Positions 49,285 through 58,932 are shown, numbered from the stretch's first letter. The stretch: 64,000 bases of DNA from Deltaproteobacteria bacterium (GCA_016218725.1 JACRDB010000152.1:1-64000); one strand, 5' to 3'. Translations and numbers: made by a program. Notes: generated by a model from the letters alone, not told the origin.

Positions 49285-51509
49285 CGCGCGTCCAGGAGGT
49301 AGGTCCCGATCTCCCGGGCCACCAGCGACGGAGGCAGCGGCACATGCTCCACCAGGGTCTGCATGCACGCCTGGAAGTTCGCCGGCGCCACCACCACGTG
49401 CGACACGTGCCCCTCGTTGTCATACCGAAACTGGATCCGTACCTGCGACGGCCTCGACGGGGCCCCGTCGAGGCACGACAGGAGCCCCGGACGGAACTGC
49501 GCAAAGGCCGCGCTGATCTGGTCGGGTGACAGCCGCAATGGCAGCCCCGGAGGCACCGTCGTCGGCGGCGGGGCGTTCGGTCCCGAGGGGGTCCCGCCGT
49601 CCGCCGCGGCCGTGGGAGGGGGGGTGCGGCGTGAACCCCGCAGGCGGGCGATGGCGATTCTCAGGGCCTGAGGGGTGGACGGATCGGCCAGGACGTCGTC
49701 CAGGGCGTGGAGGTGCTCGGGGCCTCCGAGGGCCACCACGGCCTCGGCGGCCTGCTCCAGGGCCGTGGCCATGGCGTCCTGGTCGACCTGGATGCGGTCG
49801 TCCACCAGGGGGTGGGCGCCGGGCTCCGGGGCGGGCTCCGGGGCGGGCTCGATGGGGAGGCGCGACACCGGCGGCACGCCTCCCTGGTCGGCGTGGTAGG
49901 TGCGCAGGAACTCCACCAGGGCCGGCAGGGCCGCGGGGTCGCGCAGGTCCTTGAGGGCGCTCACCAGCGGGGGGAGGTCCCGCAAGGGCGTGGCGGGATC
50001 GCCCAGGTGGGCCACCAGCGCGGCCACGCCGCGGGTCTCGTGGGACGCCCCGAGGCCCCGGGCCAGGAGCCCGACGGGGGGGGCCTCGGTCTGGCGGACG
50101 TAGTCGTAGTGGGTCTCCAGCGCTTCGATCATGGCCTCGGCGCCGCTGGTGCGGTGGGTGAGGGCCTCCCCCGCGGCGGCCCGGAGGTCCTGGCCGTAGG
50201 AGCGCCGCCCCACGATGGACACCAGGGCGCGGGTGGCGTCGGGGCCTTCGAGCGCGCCCAGGGCGCGCACGGCGAAGAGCTGCGCGGGCAGGAGCCGCGT
50301 GTCCGTGCCGCCGGCGGCCTCGAGGAGCCCCGAGGCGACCGTGGCGGCAGGGTCCTCGGGGACGTTCTGCGTCGGGGGGAAGACCTGCGGGAGCTGGAGC
50401 ACGGCCTGGGCGGTGGGGGCCCCGAGCTCCGCGGTCCAGCGAGGCAGTCCCCGGGCTGCGTCCACGAAGCCCGCGCGGCCCTGCTCGTCCACGAAGGCGA
50501 CGCCACCGCGGGTGACCTGCACGCCCGCCAGGTCCGAGGGGTTCACGTAGGCCCAGCGCACCGCGCCGGTGGTGGCGTCCACGGCGAAGAGGTCCCGCCA
50601 GAAGACCGCGTAGAGGGTGTTGTCCACGAGGCCAAGGGTCTGGGACGTGGGGTCGGCCCTCCAGGCGGCGCGGACGCGCTCGCGGGCGTTGAGCCCCGCG
50701 GGCATGGAGGCGTACGGGTCCAGCGCGAAGGGCGGGTTCCCGGGGAGCTCCGCGTGGTCATAGAAGTAGTGCGGCACCTCCGAGCGGCGCCCTCCCGCCC
50801 CCGCGGGGCCGAAGCGGTAGAGGGCCCGGGCCCCAAAGAACACGGCGGGGCCTTCTCTTACGGCGATGCCGAGGACATCGTCCCGGGAGCGCACGCGGGC
50901 CACCTCGCGGTCGTCATCGATGTCGAACACCGAGAGGTTCTGCCCGTCCCAGGGGACGAACACCTGGCCCCCGAGGACCGCCGGGGCGCCCAGGGCGTGC
51001 CGCACGCGGCGGCGGACGAGGGAGCCCCCGCGGGCGTCCACGACCACCAGGAGCCCGTCCCGGCGGGTGACCCCGAGGCCCCCGAGGGTGAGCGCCACGC
51101 GGTCTCCGTCGCGCGCGGCGGCGTTGAGCCCGAGGCCGTCGTCGCTCACGCGCCAGCGCTCGGCGCCGTCGAGCCCGAAGGCCACCACGGCCCCGCGGAC
51201 GTGGGACACCACCAGGTCCCCGAGGATCGTCGGGCGGGCATCGATGGCCGCGGCGCTCTGGCCGAGGCGCCGCCCGGTCCCGAGGTCCACCACGGTGAAG
51301 CCCTGGGCCGGCGCCGGGGGCACGAGCACCGCCACCGCGGGGGTGTCGTCCCCCGCGGAGGGCGAGAGCCTCGCGGTGACCGCTTCGAGCTCCGGGCCCG
51401 TGGAGGCCGGGTATTGCAGGTCAAAGCCCCCGCCGTAGCGCCCTCCGCCGGAGCACGAACCCACCACGAGGGCACCAAGGGACAGAGAGAAGAGACGCTC
51501 CTTGCGCAT
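49281..51509 (-). CDS. Lipoprotein with propeller, HEAT repeats and TonB/AgmX-like C-terminus
   Basis: A 742-residue lipoprotein (lipobox VVGSC). The N-terminus (about 35-375) has PQQ-propeller-like repeats (FTVVDLGTGRRLG, VVAFGLDGAERWRV, LFAVDATTGAVRWAYV). A middle zone (about 400-600) is HEAT-like with alternating Ala/Leu helices. After a Pro-rich linker, the C-terminus (about 640-742) has FRPGLLSCLDGAPSRPSQVRIQFRYDNEGHVSHVVVAP, resembling AgmX/TonB C-terminal domains. Probably an outer-membrane scaffold for surface machinery. It follows the HEAT-repeat gene by 3 nt. Confidence 0.78.
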   Translation of the reverse strand: MRKERLFSLSLGALVVGSCSGGGRYGGGFDLQYPASTGPELEAVTARLSPSAGDDTPAVAVLVPPAPAQGFTVVDLGTGRRLGQSAAAIDARPTILGDLVVSHVRGAVVAFGLDGAERWRVSDDGLGLNAAARDGDRVALTLGGLGVTRRDGLLVVVDARGGSLVRRRVRHALGAPAVLGGQVFVPWDGQNLSVFDIDDDREVARVRSRDDVLGIAVREGPAVFFGARALYRFGPAGAGGRRSEVPHYFYDHAELPGNPPFALDPYASMPAGLNARERVRAAWRADPTSQTLGLVDNTLYAVFWRDLFAVDATTGAVRWAYVNPSDLAGVQVTRGGVAFVDEQGRAGFVDAARGLPRWTAELGAPTAQAVLQLPQVFPPTQNVPEDPAATVASGLLEAAGGTDTRLLPAQLFAVRALGALEGPDATRALVSIVGRRSYGQDLRAAAGEALTHRTSGAEAMIEALETHYDYVRQTEAPPVGLLARGLGASHETRGVAALVAHLGDPATPLRDLPPLVSALKDLRDPAALPALVEFLRTYHADQGGVPPVSRLPIEPAPEPAPEPGAHPLVDDRIQVDQDAMATALEQAAEAVVALGGPEHLHALDDVLADPSTPQALRIAIARLRGSRRTPPPTAAADGGTPSGPNAPPPTTVPPGLPLRLSPDQISAAFAQFRPGLLSCLDGAPSRPSQVRIQFRYDNEGHVSHVVVAPANFQACMQTLVEHVPLPPSLVAREIGTYLLDAR

Positions 51510-51512
51510 GGC

Positions 51513-52343
51513 TCAGATCCTCCCTGCGGCGGTGCGCGCGGCGGCGACGACGGGGTTGGGCGGGGCGCGCCCCGCGGGCTGGGCGCCGGCCCAGGCGGAC
51601 AGGAACTCCCGGGCCTCGCGGGTGCCGAGGTTCCCGAGGGCCTGCACCACACGGATCTTCACCGGGTCTTGCACGTCCCGGCGGTCGAGCACGGCGCGGA
51701 AGGCGTCCGCCATGGCCGGGAAGGGCACCCTCCGGAGGTACGCGAGCAGCCGGTCCAGGTCCTCGGTGTTCCCGAGCCGCGCGAGGGACACCACCAGCGC
51801 GTGCATGAACGTGGTCACGTTGCCCCGGGCCGTGGCCGAGGCCGTGAGGTCCCGGTCCAGGGCCAGCCAGAGCCTCGGGGTGTTCGCGCGGGAGCCCACC
51901 TCCCCGAGGCGCCAGGCCGCCCGGGCCCTCACCGCGGGCTCCGGGTCCCCGAGGCGCGCCTCCAGCGCGCGCACCAGCGACGGCGTGTGGAGCACGCCCG
52001 CGGCGTCGATGGCATGCATCCGCAGGGAGGGGCGGTGGTGCTCCAGGAAGCGCTCGATCACGGGGGCGGCCTCCGGGCGTCCCATGGCGGCCAGGGCGTC
52101 CAGGGCCGTGGCGGCCACCCGCGGGGAGGTGCCCCGCAGGAGCACCGCGGACACGTTCCGGGTGCCCGCCTGCGGGTTGCCCAGGGCCGCGCGCTGGATG
52201 AGCTCATCGAGCTCGTCCCCGTCGGCGTTCTCCCACGCCTCGGGCAGGGAGAGGGCTCCCTGCGCGGGGGTCTGGGCACCCGCCCCGGCGCCCTGGAGGA
52301 GGAGCGCCAGAGCCCAGCCTGCACCTACGCTACAGCGTCGCAT
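51513..52343 (-). CDS. Exported HEAT-repeat protein
   Basis: A 276-residue protein with a signal peptide (about 1-23, GAGAQ end) and about six HEAT/ARM-like helical pairs, for example PRVAATALDALAAMGRPEAAPVIERFL and AVRARAAWRLGEVGSRANTPRL. Such repeats bind other proteins. It opens the operon with the 742-residue lipoprotein, whose HEAT middle it resembles, so the two may form a complex. Confidence 0.78.
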   Translation of the reverse strand: MRRCSVGAGWALALLLQGAGAGAQTPAQGALSLPEAWENADGDELDELIQRAALGNPQAGTRNVSAVLLRGTSPRVAATALDALAAMGRPEAAPVIERFLEHHRPSLRMHAIDAAGVLHTPSLVRALEARLGDPEPAVRARAAWRLGEVGSRANTPRLWLALDRDLTASATARGNVTTFMHALVVSLARLGNTEDLDRLLAYLRRVPFPAMADAFRAVLDRRDVQDPVKIRVVQALGNLGTREAREFLSAWAGAQPAGRAPPNPVVAAARTAAGRI

Positions 52344-52349
52344 GGAGCG

Positions 52350-52355
52350 GGTATA
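52350..52355 (-). promoter_or_regulatory. Putative -10 box (TATACC) of the HEAT operon
   Basis: On the minus strand TATACC lies 6 nt before the ATG at 52343, in a 147-nt gap shared with the helicase gene. Confidence 0.4.
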
Positions 52356-52490
52356 CTTGGTTCCGGGCCCGCCGGGGAAGCAACGGGCAAAGGGCTGCCG
52401 GACTGGCGCTCCGGGAGAAAGCTGTCATCCTCCAGCGCCCCTCTGGGCGCCCCACCGGCGCCCCACAAGCCAGAATGTCGAGCCCTGATC

Positions 52491-53873
52491 GTGAGTTTTG
52501 ATGACCTCGGACTGATCGACCCGCTCCTCCGCGCCGTGCGCGAGGAGGGCTACCACACCCCGACGCCCATCCAGCGCCTGGCGATCCCTCCGGCCCTCGC
52601 TGGTCGGGACGTGCTGGGCATCGCCCAGACGGGCACGGGCAAGACCGCGGCCTTCGCGCTGCCCATCCTCCAGGGGCTGGTCCGGGGCGCCCCGGACGGC
52701 GCTCCGCGGCCTGGGAGGCGCCCGATCCGGGTGCTCATCCTCACCCCTACGCGGGAGCTGGCCACGCAGATCGGGGACGCCTTCGCGGTGTACGGCCGCC
52801 ACCTGAGCGTGCGCCACACGGTTGTCTTCGGGGGCGTTGGCCAGGGCGGCCAGGAGCGCGCCCTGCGCGCGGGGGTGGACGTGCTGGTGGCCTGCCCGGG
52901 GCGCCTCCTGGACCTCCTGAGCCAGGGCCTCGTGGACCTGCGCTCCCTCGGGGTCTTTGTCCTCGACGAGGCCGACCGGATGCTGGACATGGGCTTCCTC
53001 CCGGACGTGCGCCGGGTGGTCAGGGTCCTGCCCTCGGCGCGGCAGACGATGTTCTTCTCGGCCACCATGCCGCCGGACATCCAGCAGCTCGCGGACGGGC
53101 TCCTGCGGGACCCCGCCAGGGTCGAGGCCACCCCCGTGGCCACCGCCGCGGAGACCGTCGGGCAGGCGCTGTACTTCGTGGAGAAGGGCGACAAGCGCAT
53201 GCTCCTGGCGCACCTCCTCCGGGACCCGTCGCTGGCCCGGGTGCTGGTGTTCTCTCGCACCAAGCACGGCGCCGACCGGGTGGTGAAGGACCTCGCCCGG
53301 GAGGGCTTCTCCGCCCAGGCCATCCACGGGAACAAGAGCCAGAACAACCGGGAGCGCGCCCTGGACGGCTTCCGTGGGGGCTCCGTGCGCGTGCTCGTGG
53401 CCACGGACATCGCCGCCCGCGGCATTGACGTGGACGGCGTCACCCACGTGGTGAACTTCGATCTCCCCAACGTGGCGGAGACCTACGTGCACCGCATCGG
53501 CCGCACGGGCCGCGCGGGCGCCCGGGGCGAGGCCCTGTCCTTCTGCGACCAGGAGGAGCGCGAGTACCTCCGAGACATCGAGCGGCTCCTGAAGCGGCAC
53601 GTCCCGAGGGTGGAGTCGCACCCCCACCGCTCGCCCCTGGCGCCCCCACCGCCCACGGTCCTCGGGGCCCAGGCCCACGGCCGCGGACCGCCCAGGCCCG
53701 TACACCACGACAACACCAGAGACACCCCGCGAAACGGCCCGAGGCCCCCTGCGGCATCCATGCCGCACCCCGGTGGGCGCTCCGACCGTCACCGTCCGGC
53801 GCCGCGGGCGTTGTCCCTCAACGAGGCCGAGCGGCGCGGTCAGGCGATGCGCAACCAGAAGCCCGGCGGCTGA
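52491..53873 (+). CDS. DEAD-box RNA helicase, RhlE-like
   Basis: A 460-residue ATP-dependent RNA helicase. All motifs are visible: Q-motif (TPTPIQRLAIP), Walker A AQTGTGKTAA, PTRELA, GG, DEAD-type VLDEADRM, SATM, HGNKSQNNRERAL, ARGIDV and HRIGRTGRAG. The C-terminal 80 residues are a Pro/His/Arg-rich tail as in RhlE. It would unwind RNA in ribosome assembly or decay. The GTG at 52491 gives the standard N-terminus; the far upstream frame from 49707 is a shadow. The gap 52344-52490 holds only a promoter region. Confidence 0.93.
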   Translation: MSFDDLGLIDPLLRAVREEGYHTPTPIQRLAIPPALAGRDVLGIAQTGTGKTAAFALPILQGLVRGAPDGAPRPGRRPIRVLILTPTRELATQIGDAFAVYGRHLSVRHTVVFGGVGQGGQERALRAGVDVLVACPGRLLDLLSQGLVDLRSLGVFVLDEADRMLDMGFLPDVRRVVRVLPSARQTMFFSATMPPDIQQLADGLLRDPARVEATPVATAAETVGQALYFVEKGDKRMLLAHLLRDPSLARVLVFSRTKHGADRVVKDLAREGFSAQAIHGNKSQNNRERALDGFRGGSVRVLVATDIAARGIDVDGVTHVVNFDLPNVAETYVHRIGRTGRAGARGEALSFCDQEEREYLRDIERLLKRHVPRVESHPHRSPLAPPPPTVLGAQAHGRGPPRPVHHDNTRDTPRNGPRPPAASMPHPGGRSDRHRPAPRALSLNEAERRGQAMRNQKPGG

Positions 53874-53891
53874 TTGGTCAGTCGTGAGGAC

Positions 53892-53911
53892 GGAGGCCGG
53901 CGTGGGCCTCC
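53892..53911. terminator. Terminator hairpin between convergent genes
   Basis: A perfect 7-bp stem (GGAGGCC/GGCCTCC) with a 6-nt loop sits between the helicase and the cNMP-binding gene and could end both transcripts. Confidence 0.45.
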
Positions 53912-53954
53912 AGGCGCTCCACTGGCCACGGCCCTGAACGTGTGTCAAGGCCGC

Positions 53955-54449
53955 TCACCCCGCGGGGGCATCGCTCCGGCGGCGCTGGAGCTCGAACTCC
54001 GCCAGCGTGGCGCTGGTCTTGCGCAGCCGGCGGCTGAGCTCCCGGCAGAGGTTCTGCACCAGGAAGGCGTAGCCCGCCAGGTCCTGGCGGTAGAGCGCGT
54101 AGAAGCCCGCGTTGGAGAGCACGTACAGCGTGGCCGGGACCAGCGTCACCACCGCCGCCGAGCGGGGCTGCACGTCAATCAGGCTCATCTCGCCGAAGCA
54201 GTCGCCCACGCCGAGGCGCGCGAGCACCGCGTGGCCCTCGTCCGTGCGCTTGCGCACCTCGGCCTCGCCCTCGCGGAGGATGAACAGCTCCCGGCCCGGC
54301 TCCCCCTCGGCGCACACCGCCGCGCCCGACGGGTAGCGGCGCACGTCCATCTGCTCGAGCACCCGGCGCAGCGGCCCCGGCTCCATCCCGCCGAAGACCG
54401 GGATCTCCAGGAGGAAGCGCCCGGCGTCGTCGAAGAGCGAAGCGTCCAT
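53955..54449 (-). CDS. Cyclic-nucleotide-binding-domain protein without DNA-binding domain
   Basis: A 164-residue single-domain protein. It has the CRP/PKA fold and the phosphate-binding cassette FGEMSLIDVQPRSAAVV (about residue 95). There is no helix-turn-helix, so it is not a classic transcription factor; the C-terminal helix ends in a short Arg-rich tail. It is the last gene of the WD40 operon (8 nt after the previous stop) and may bind cAMP or cGMP and pass the signal to its partners. Confidence 0.85.
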   Translation of the reverse strand: MDASLFDDAGRFLLEIPVFGGMEPGPLRRVLEQMDVRRYPSGAAVCAEGEPGRELFILREGEAEVRKRTDEGHAVLARLGVGDCFGEMSLIDVQPRSAAVVTLVPATLYVLSNAGFYALYRQDLAGYAFLVQNLCRELSRRLRKTSATLAEFELQRRRSDAPAG

Positions 54450-54457
54450 CACCGTCC

Positions 54458-55462
54458 CTACGCCGCCCGGGTGCACACGGACGTCGCGTGCAACGACCCG
54501 TCGGGGCGCTTGACCACCGCCACGGCCACGTCCGCGGAGACGGCTACCACGTCCAGCACCACCAGGCCGGGCAGGGGCAGCTCCCTGAGCGCCTCCCGGG
54601 GGATGCCCTCGCGCTCGTACACCAGCCGGTCCAGGACCCTCTCCTGCCGCGCCGGGGTCTCGCACAGGGCGCGCACCACCGGGGCGTCCAGCACCCCGAC
54701 GCCGCCCGCGCCCAGGGCCAGCACCGCCTGGTCTCCCACCATGGCCACGCCCTCCACCGGCGGCTCCTCGGGCCCCTCCCGAAGGCCCCGCTGGTGCAGC
54801 GTGAAGGCCCCGCGGCTCCGGTACCCCTCGCGCTCCAGGAACGACACGTGGAACCCCGTGCCCCCGCGCCCGAAGGTGCTGGAGAGGAGCGCCACCGCCC
54901 GCTCGCCGCAGGCGCCCCGGCGGTAGCGCTCGTAGGTGCCGTGCACCGGGAGCTCGTGGCGCCCGAGGAGCGCCGGCGCGCGCGGGTCCGTCACGTCGTA
55001 GCGCAGGAGGTACTTCGGGAAGATGATGTCGTCCAGGGCCAGGAGCGTCCGGTCGCAGAGCACCAGGTCGTCCACGGCCTTGCCCTTCTTGCGCACCTCC
55101 GGCGGCACCTCCAGCGGCACCCAGCGCCCGCGAGGGTCGTCAAGGTCACGGCTCAACAAGAGCTCGTCCCCGCAGCGGCCCGCCACCCAGAGCACCGCCC
55201 CGCGCAGCGCCAGGCCGTGGGCCTCGGAGCCCTCCGGGAGCGGCAGGACGGTCTCCTCCACCTCGCCGTCGAGGAAGCACCCCCGGAGCACCACCGCCGC
55301 GCTCCCGGTGAGCGCCACCACGAGGTCACGCTCCGGGTCGCACACGCAGCGCGCCCCCGGTAGCACCGGCAGCGCCGCCCGAGGCTCCAGCTCCGCAAGG
55401 TCACCGTACGCCGTCACACGGCACAGCCACGATGTGTTGTCCTGTGGGAGGACGCACCACAT
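54458..55462 (-). CDS. Beta-propeller-like protein, 334 residues
   Basis: A soluble protein with no signal peptide. Repeated strand pairs such as VLWVAGRCGDELLLSRDL, LVLCDRTLLALDDIIFPKYLLRYDV and AVVLRGCFL indicate a beta-propeller, and Cys residues are scattered. No known family. It lies between the WD40 pair and the cNMP-binding gene with spacers of 9 and 8 nt. Confidence 0.68.
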   Translation of the reverse strand: MWCVLPQDNTSWLCRVTAYGDLAELEPRAALPVLPGARCVCDPERDLVVALTGSAAVVLRGCFLDGEVEETVLPLPEGSEAHGLALRGAVLWVAGRCGDELLLSRDLDDPRGRWVPLEVPPEVRKKGKAVDDLVLCDRTLLALDDIIFPKYLLRYDVTDPRAPALLGRHELPVHGTYERYRRGACGERAVALLSSTFGRGGTGFHVSFLEREGYRSRGAFTLHQRGLREGPEEPPVEGVAMVGDQAVLALGAGGVGVLDAPVVRALCETPARQERVLDRLVYEREGIPREALRELPLPGLVVLDVVAVSADVAVAVVKRPDGSLHATSVCTRAA

Positions 55463-55471
55463 TGCCCTACC

Positions 55472-57076
55472 TCACCCTTCACGCTCGGGAGGTAGAGTGT
55501 ACACCCTCACGACGCCGTCGAGGGAGCCCACCGCGAGGCTGCGCTCGTCGGGGGAGAAGGCCAGCACCGAGGCCCCGACGGGGAGCCCGAGGCGGTGCCG
55601 CACCACCTGGGCCTCCAGGTCCCACCAGAGCACCTCGGGGTCCCGCGCTCCATGCGCCAGGAAGGCGTCTCGCGGAGACACCGCCAGGGGACCCGAGAGG
55701 CGACCTTCGCCCCCGAGGACGCCGAGCCTCTGCCCGGAGCCCAGGTCCCGGAAGACCAGGGCGGTCTCCGTGAGCACACAAGCGGTGCGGCCCTCTTCCA
55801 TGAAGACGCACCACGCAGCTCGCCCGTCGGGTGGATAGCCCGCGGGAGGCGCCGGCGCGGCGAGGTCCACCCTCTGGACGCTCCCATCGGGACCCAGGAG
55901 CGCGAGGGAGCGCCCATCGCGCGCGAAGCGAAGGGACACCGTGCTCCAGGGCTCGAGCGTCAAGACCGCGCGCTCCCGCAGCGAGGCGTCCAGAAGCACC
56001 AGGGTCTGGTTGGACCATTTCGTGTGGTCGGGGTAATCGAAGCACGCGGCCAGGGCGTCCCCCTCGGGGGACAGCGCCAGGGCGTCCCAGCCGCACGCCG
56101 TGGGCCCGACCTCCTGGAGCCACGCCAGGCCCTCGGTGCTGGACAAGGTGTACCGATCGATGGCGGAGCCCTGCGACGGGTCCCAGCTCCGCACCGTGGG
56201 GACCCGGTCCCTCGCGACGCTGTACAGCGTCCTCCCGGTGGGGCACCACGCGAGCTGGGTGATGGCCCCCAGGTGGCCCTCCAGGGTCCAGACCAGCGTG
56301 CCCTCGTGGGTGTCCCACACCCGGAGCGAGCCGTCCCTGGCACCGCTGGCCAGGAGCCTCCCGCCAGGCGACCACGCCAGGGCGCACACAAGGTCCCCGT
56401 GGCCCTCCACCGGGTCCACCGGGAGCCCTCGGTGGAGGTCCACCAGGCCCAGGGCCGTGGGCCGCGAGCCCACCAGCAGCGCCCGGTCCGGCGTCTGGGC
56501 GAAGGGCCCTCGCAGCGGCGCGAGCGTGGTCCAGAGCGCGCGCCCGGTGTCCACCGCGAGGCCCGTGACGCGCGTCCCGTCGGCCTCCCGTCGCAGCACC
56601 ACGGCCTCGCCACGAGGCCCCGCGAACACGCCCTCGCAGAGCTCCGGCCGCGCCTCGGTCCAGCGAAGGCGCGCCGTCGCCACGTCCCAGCAGCCCACCA
56701 CGCCGTGGTCGTAGCCCACCAGCAGCGCGCGGTCGTCGGGCGTGAGCACCGGCTCCGGGGAGGGCTGAAGGCCCCGGAGCCGAAGGCCCACGGGCTCGTC
56801 CCGGTCCGGGCGCCACAGCGCCACCTCGCCGCGGCCTCGCGCCGCCCGAGGCTCCCTCTCGGGGAACTCCACGGCGCGCTCCAAGGGCGCCCGCCCTGCG
56901 CCATCGGGGCGCTCGAGCACCAGGCCCGTCGCGACCTCGAAGGTCACCGCGAGCCCCTCGTGCAGCGAGGTCACCTCGCGCCCGTCTTCGCTCATCACGA
57001 GCCCGCGGAGCGTGTCCCTCCCGTGCTTCCAGGCTCCGGTCCCGAAGACCCACCGCGGGAGGAGCTCCCGGCTCAC
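55472..57076 (-). CDS. WD40-repeat protein
   Basis: A 534-residue protein with repeated WD units: VGYDHGVVGCWDVATARLRW, VCALAWSPGGRLLASGARDGSLRVWDTHEGTLVW, ITQLAWCPTGRTLYSVARDRVPTVRSWD and AVSPRDAFLAHGARDPEVLWWDLEAQ. Such propellers scaffold protein complexes. No kinase or enzyme domain is fused. The GTG start at 57076 overlaps the upstream stop as GTGA, so it is coupled to its neighbour. No signal peptide, hence cytoplasmic. Confidence 0.84.
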   Translation of the reverse strand: MSRELLPRWVFGTGAWKHGRDTLRGLVMSEDGREVTSLHEGLAVTFEVATGLVLERPDGAGRAPLERAVEFPEREPRAARGRGEVALWRPDRDEPVGLRLRGLQPSPEPVLTPDDRALLVGYDHGVVGCWDVATARLRWTEARPELCEGVFAGPRGEAVVLRREADGTRVTGLAVDTGRALWTTLAPLRGPFAQTPDRALLVGSRPTALGLVDLHRGLPVDPVEGHGDLVCALAWSPGGRLLASGARDGSLRVWDTHEGTLVWTLEGHLGAITQLAWCPTGRTLYSVARDRVPTVRSWDPSQGSAIDRYTLSSTEGLAWLQEVGPTACGWDALALSPEGDALAACFDYPDHTKWSNQTLVLLDASLRERAVLTLEPWSTVSLRFARDGRSLALLGPDGSVQRVDLAAPAPPAGYPPDGRAAWCVFMEEGRTACVLTETALVFRDLGSGQRLGVLGGEGRLSGPLAVSPRDAFLAHGARDPEVLWWDLEAQVVRHRLGLPVGASVLAFSPDERSLAVGSLDGVVRVYTLPPEREG

Positions 57077-58932
57077 CGCGGGGCCCCCCACGGCACCCTC
57101 GCCACGGCGCCGCCCGTGGTGCCCACCAGGAGCCCTCCGCCCTCCGGGAGGAAGCATACGGCGCTGGCTTCGTCTACTGGAGTAGACACATCCAGGGTGC
57201 CCCGGAGGGTCCCTTCGGCGAGGGTCCAGAGGACCACCGAGCGCCCGACGGCGGCGGCCACGAGGGCACCCTCGGGGTGCAGGGCGACGCCGCGAACGAC
57301 CTTGTCACCAGGGAGTTCCGGAGGTAGCTGGTAGCGCAGGAGCACCTCGCCGGAGCCGAGGGCGCAGCGCTCCAGGGCGCCGTCATCGGCGCGGTCGAGG
57401 ACCTGCTCGCCGTCGGGGGTGACAACTGCAATGACCGGCCTGCCGGGGCCGAGCGCCGTGCCGGTGACCGCGCCGTTCGAGGGGTCCACGCGCTGGAGCG
57501 AGGCGTGCCGAGGGCCACCCAGCACCAGGAGCGTCCGCCCGTCGGGGGTGAAGCGCACGCGCGAGCCGTGCGAGAGCTGCTGGGCCCTGGTCTCCCAGCG
57601 CAGGGTCCCGTCGGCGCTCCAGCACCAGCGCCGGCCCTTGCGGGTGGCCACCAGGAGCGCACCATCGGGGCTCCAGCCGAGGTCGTCGAAGGGGTCGAAG
57701 TCGTAGGCCCCGCGGGAGGCGCCCTCGCGCCAGGAGACGGCGGCGCCGTCGGTGGGCCAGGCCTCGACGCCCCCTTCGCGGGTGGCGAGCGCCAGGAGCG
57801 CGCCGTCGGGCGAGAGCGCCGCGAGGGTGCCGGGCTGGTGGTAGACCCGGAGCGTGCTCCTCCCGGTCGAGACCTCCCACAGGAGCGCGGTCCCGACGCG
57901 GTCCAGGCTCCAGGCGCGGCGCCCCGCGGGGTCCGCGCCCAGCGCGACCACGGCGTGGTGCCTCGGCGTGGTGTCCCCCACGGCGCGCCGGTCCGCGCGG
58001 CGCACCAGGAGCAGGTTGCCCTCCCACGGGACACGTACGAGCGTCGCGCCGTCCGGCGAGGGGAGCGCCCCCCGGGCGGAGACCGCGCCCCTCACCGCGC
58101 CGTCCGCGAGGTCGTGGGAGACCAGCCTCGCGTCCTCGGCGCGGAGGAGCGTCGTGGGCGCGGCGTACACGCGCCCGGAGGGCGCCACGGGGACCGACCA
58201 GCGCACGCGCCCGGTCGGGCGCTCCACGCAGGTGAGGGCGCTCCCGGTGAGGAGCGCGAGGCCCTCGGAGTCGTCCAGGAACGCCGCGTGGACGGGCTCC
58301 GTGGGCCACCCCTCGGGCCACGGGAGGCGCTCTCGGGTGGAGGTCCTGAGGAGCACCGCGGGCCCCCGGGGCGCGGCGGGGCCTCGGCGGTCCGGGGCGC
58401 ACACCGCCAGAGCCCCGTCCGGGGAGAGAGCCAGGGCCTCCAGGTCGTCTTCGGTCCAGCGCAGGGCCGGCGGAGCGAGGCCCACGCACGCCAGGCGAAC
58501 GCTCCCCGGGGGGCCCGAGAGGCGCGTCAGGCTCACGAGGCCGACGCCCCCGCCAGGCGCCAGGAGCGCGTCCCGGACCATGCCCTCGAGGGTGAGCGTC
58601 GCCGTGGTCTGCCCCGTCGCGAGGTCCCAGGTGACCAACGATCGCAGGGTCACCGCGAGGAGCGTACGGTCCTCGTCGAGGGGGCAGAGGTGTCGCGCCT
58701 CGGAGCGCTTCAGGGCGTCGGGTGCGACGGTCCCATCCCAGCGGAGGGCGCCGGTGGAGGTGTCCCAGGCGCGCACCCTCGCGCCCGTGAAAAGCGCCCA
58801 GAGCGTGTCCGTGGCGCGCGAGAAGCCCCAGCACTGGAGCCCCTCGCCGTGACACGGGGCGGCGCGGGTCCATGGTACGGGCTCGCCGAGGCGCACGCCC
58901 TCGGGAGGACCCTCTCCGTCACCCACACGCAT
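57073..58932 (-). CDS. WD40-repeat protein, first gene of the propeller operon
   Basis: A 619-residue protein with many WD-like units (FSRATDTLWALFTGARVRAWDTSTGALRW, ALSPDGALLALATREGGVEAWPTDG, LGWSPDGALLVATRKGRRWCWSADGTLRW) over the whole length, enough for one or two propellers. It shares architecture with the next gene, so both likely derive from a duplication. The operon also encodes a third propeller-like protein and a cyclic-nucleotide-binding protein. Start at 58932; no clear box. Confidence 0.84.
   Translation of the reverse strand: MRVGDGEGPPEGVRLGEPVPWTRAAPCHGEGLQCWGFSRATDTLWALFTGARVRAWDTSTGALRWDGTVAPDALKRSEARHLCPLDEDRTLLAVTLRSLVTWDLATGQTTATLTLEGMVRDALLAPGGGVGLVSLTRLSGPPGSVRLACVGLAPPALRWTEDDLEALALSPDGALAVCAPDRRGPAAPRGPAVLLRTSTRERLPWPEGWPTEPVHAAFLDDSEGLALLTGSALTCVERPTGRVRWSVPVAPSGRVYAAPTTLLRAEDARLVSHDLADGAVRGAVSARGALPSPDGATLVRVPWEGNLLLVRRADRRAVGDTTPRHHAVVALGADPAGRRAWSLDRVGTALLWEVSTGRSTLRVYHQPGTLAALSPDGALLALATREGGVEAWPTDGAAVSWREGASRGAYDFDPFDDLGWSPDGALLVATRKGRRWCWSADGTLRWETRAQQLSHGSRVRFTPDGRTLLVLGGPRHASLQRVDPSNGAVTGTALGPGRPVIAVVTPDGEQVLDRADDGALERCALGSGEVLLRYQLPPELPGDKVVRGVALHPEGALVAAAVGRSVVLWTLAEGTLRGTLDVSTPVDEASAVCFLPEGGGLLVGTTGGAVARVPWGAPR

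Noticed and set aside
49707..53873. A single very long plus-strand open frame covering two genes' worth of sequence
   Set aside because: Only its last third is the helicase; the rest is antisense to the HEAT/propeller operon and has low-complexity Gly/Ala/His/Arg composition.
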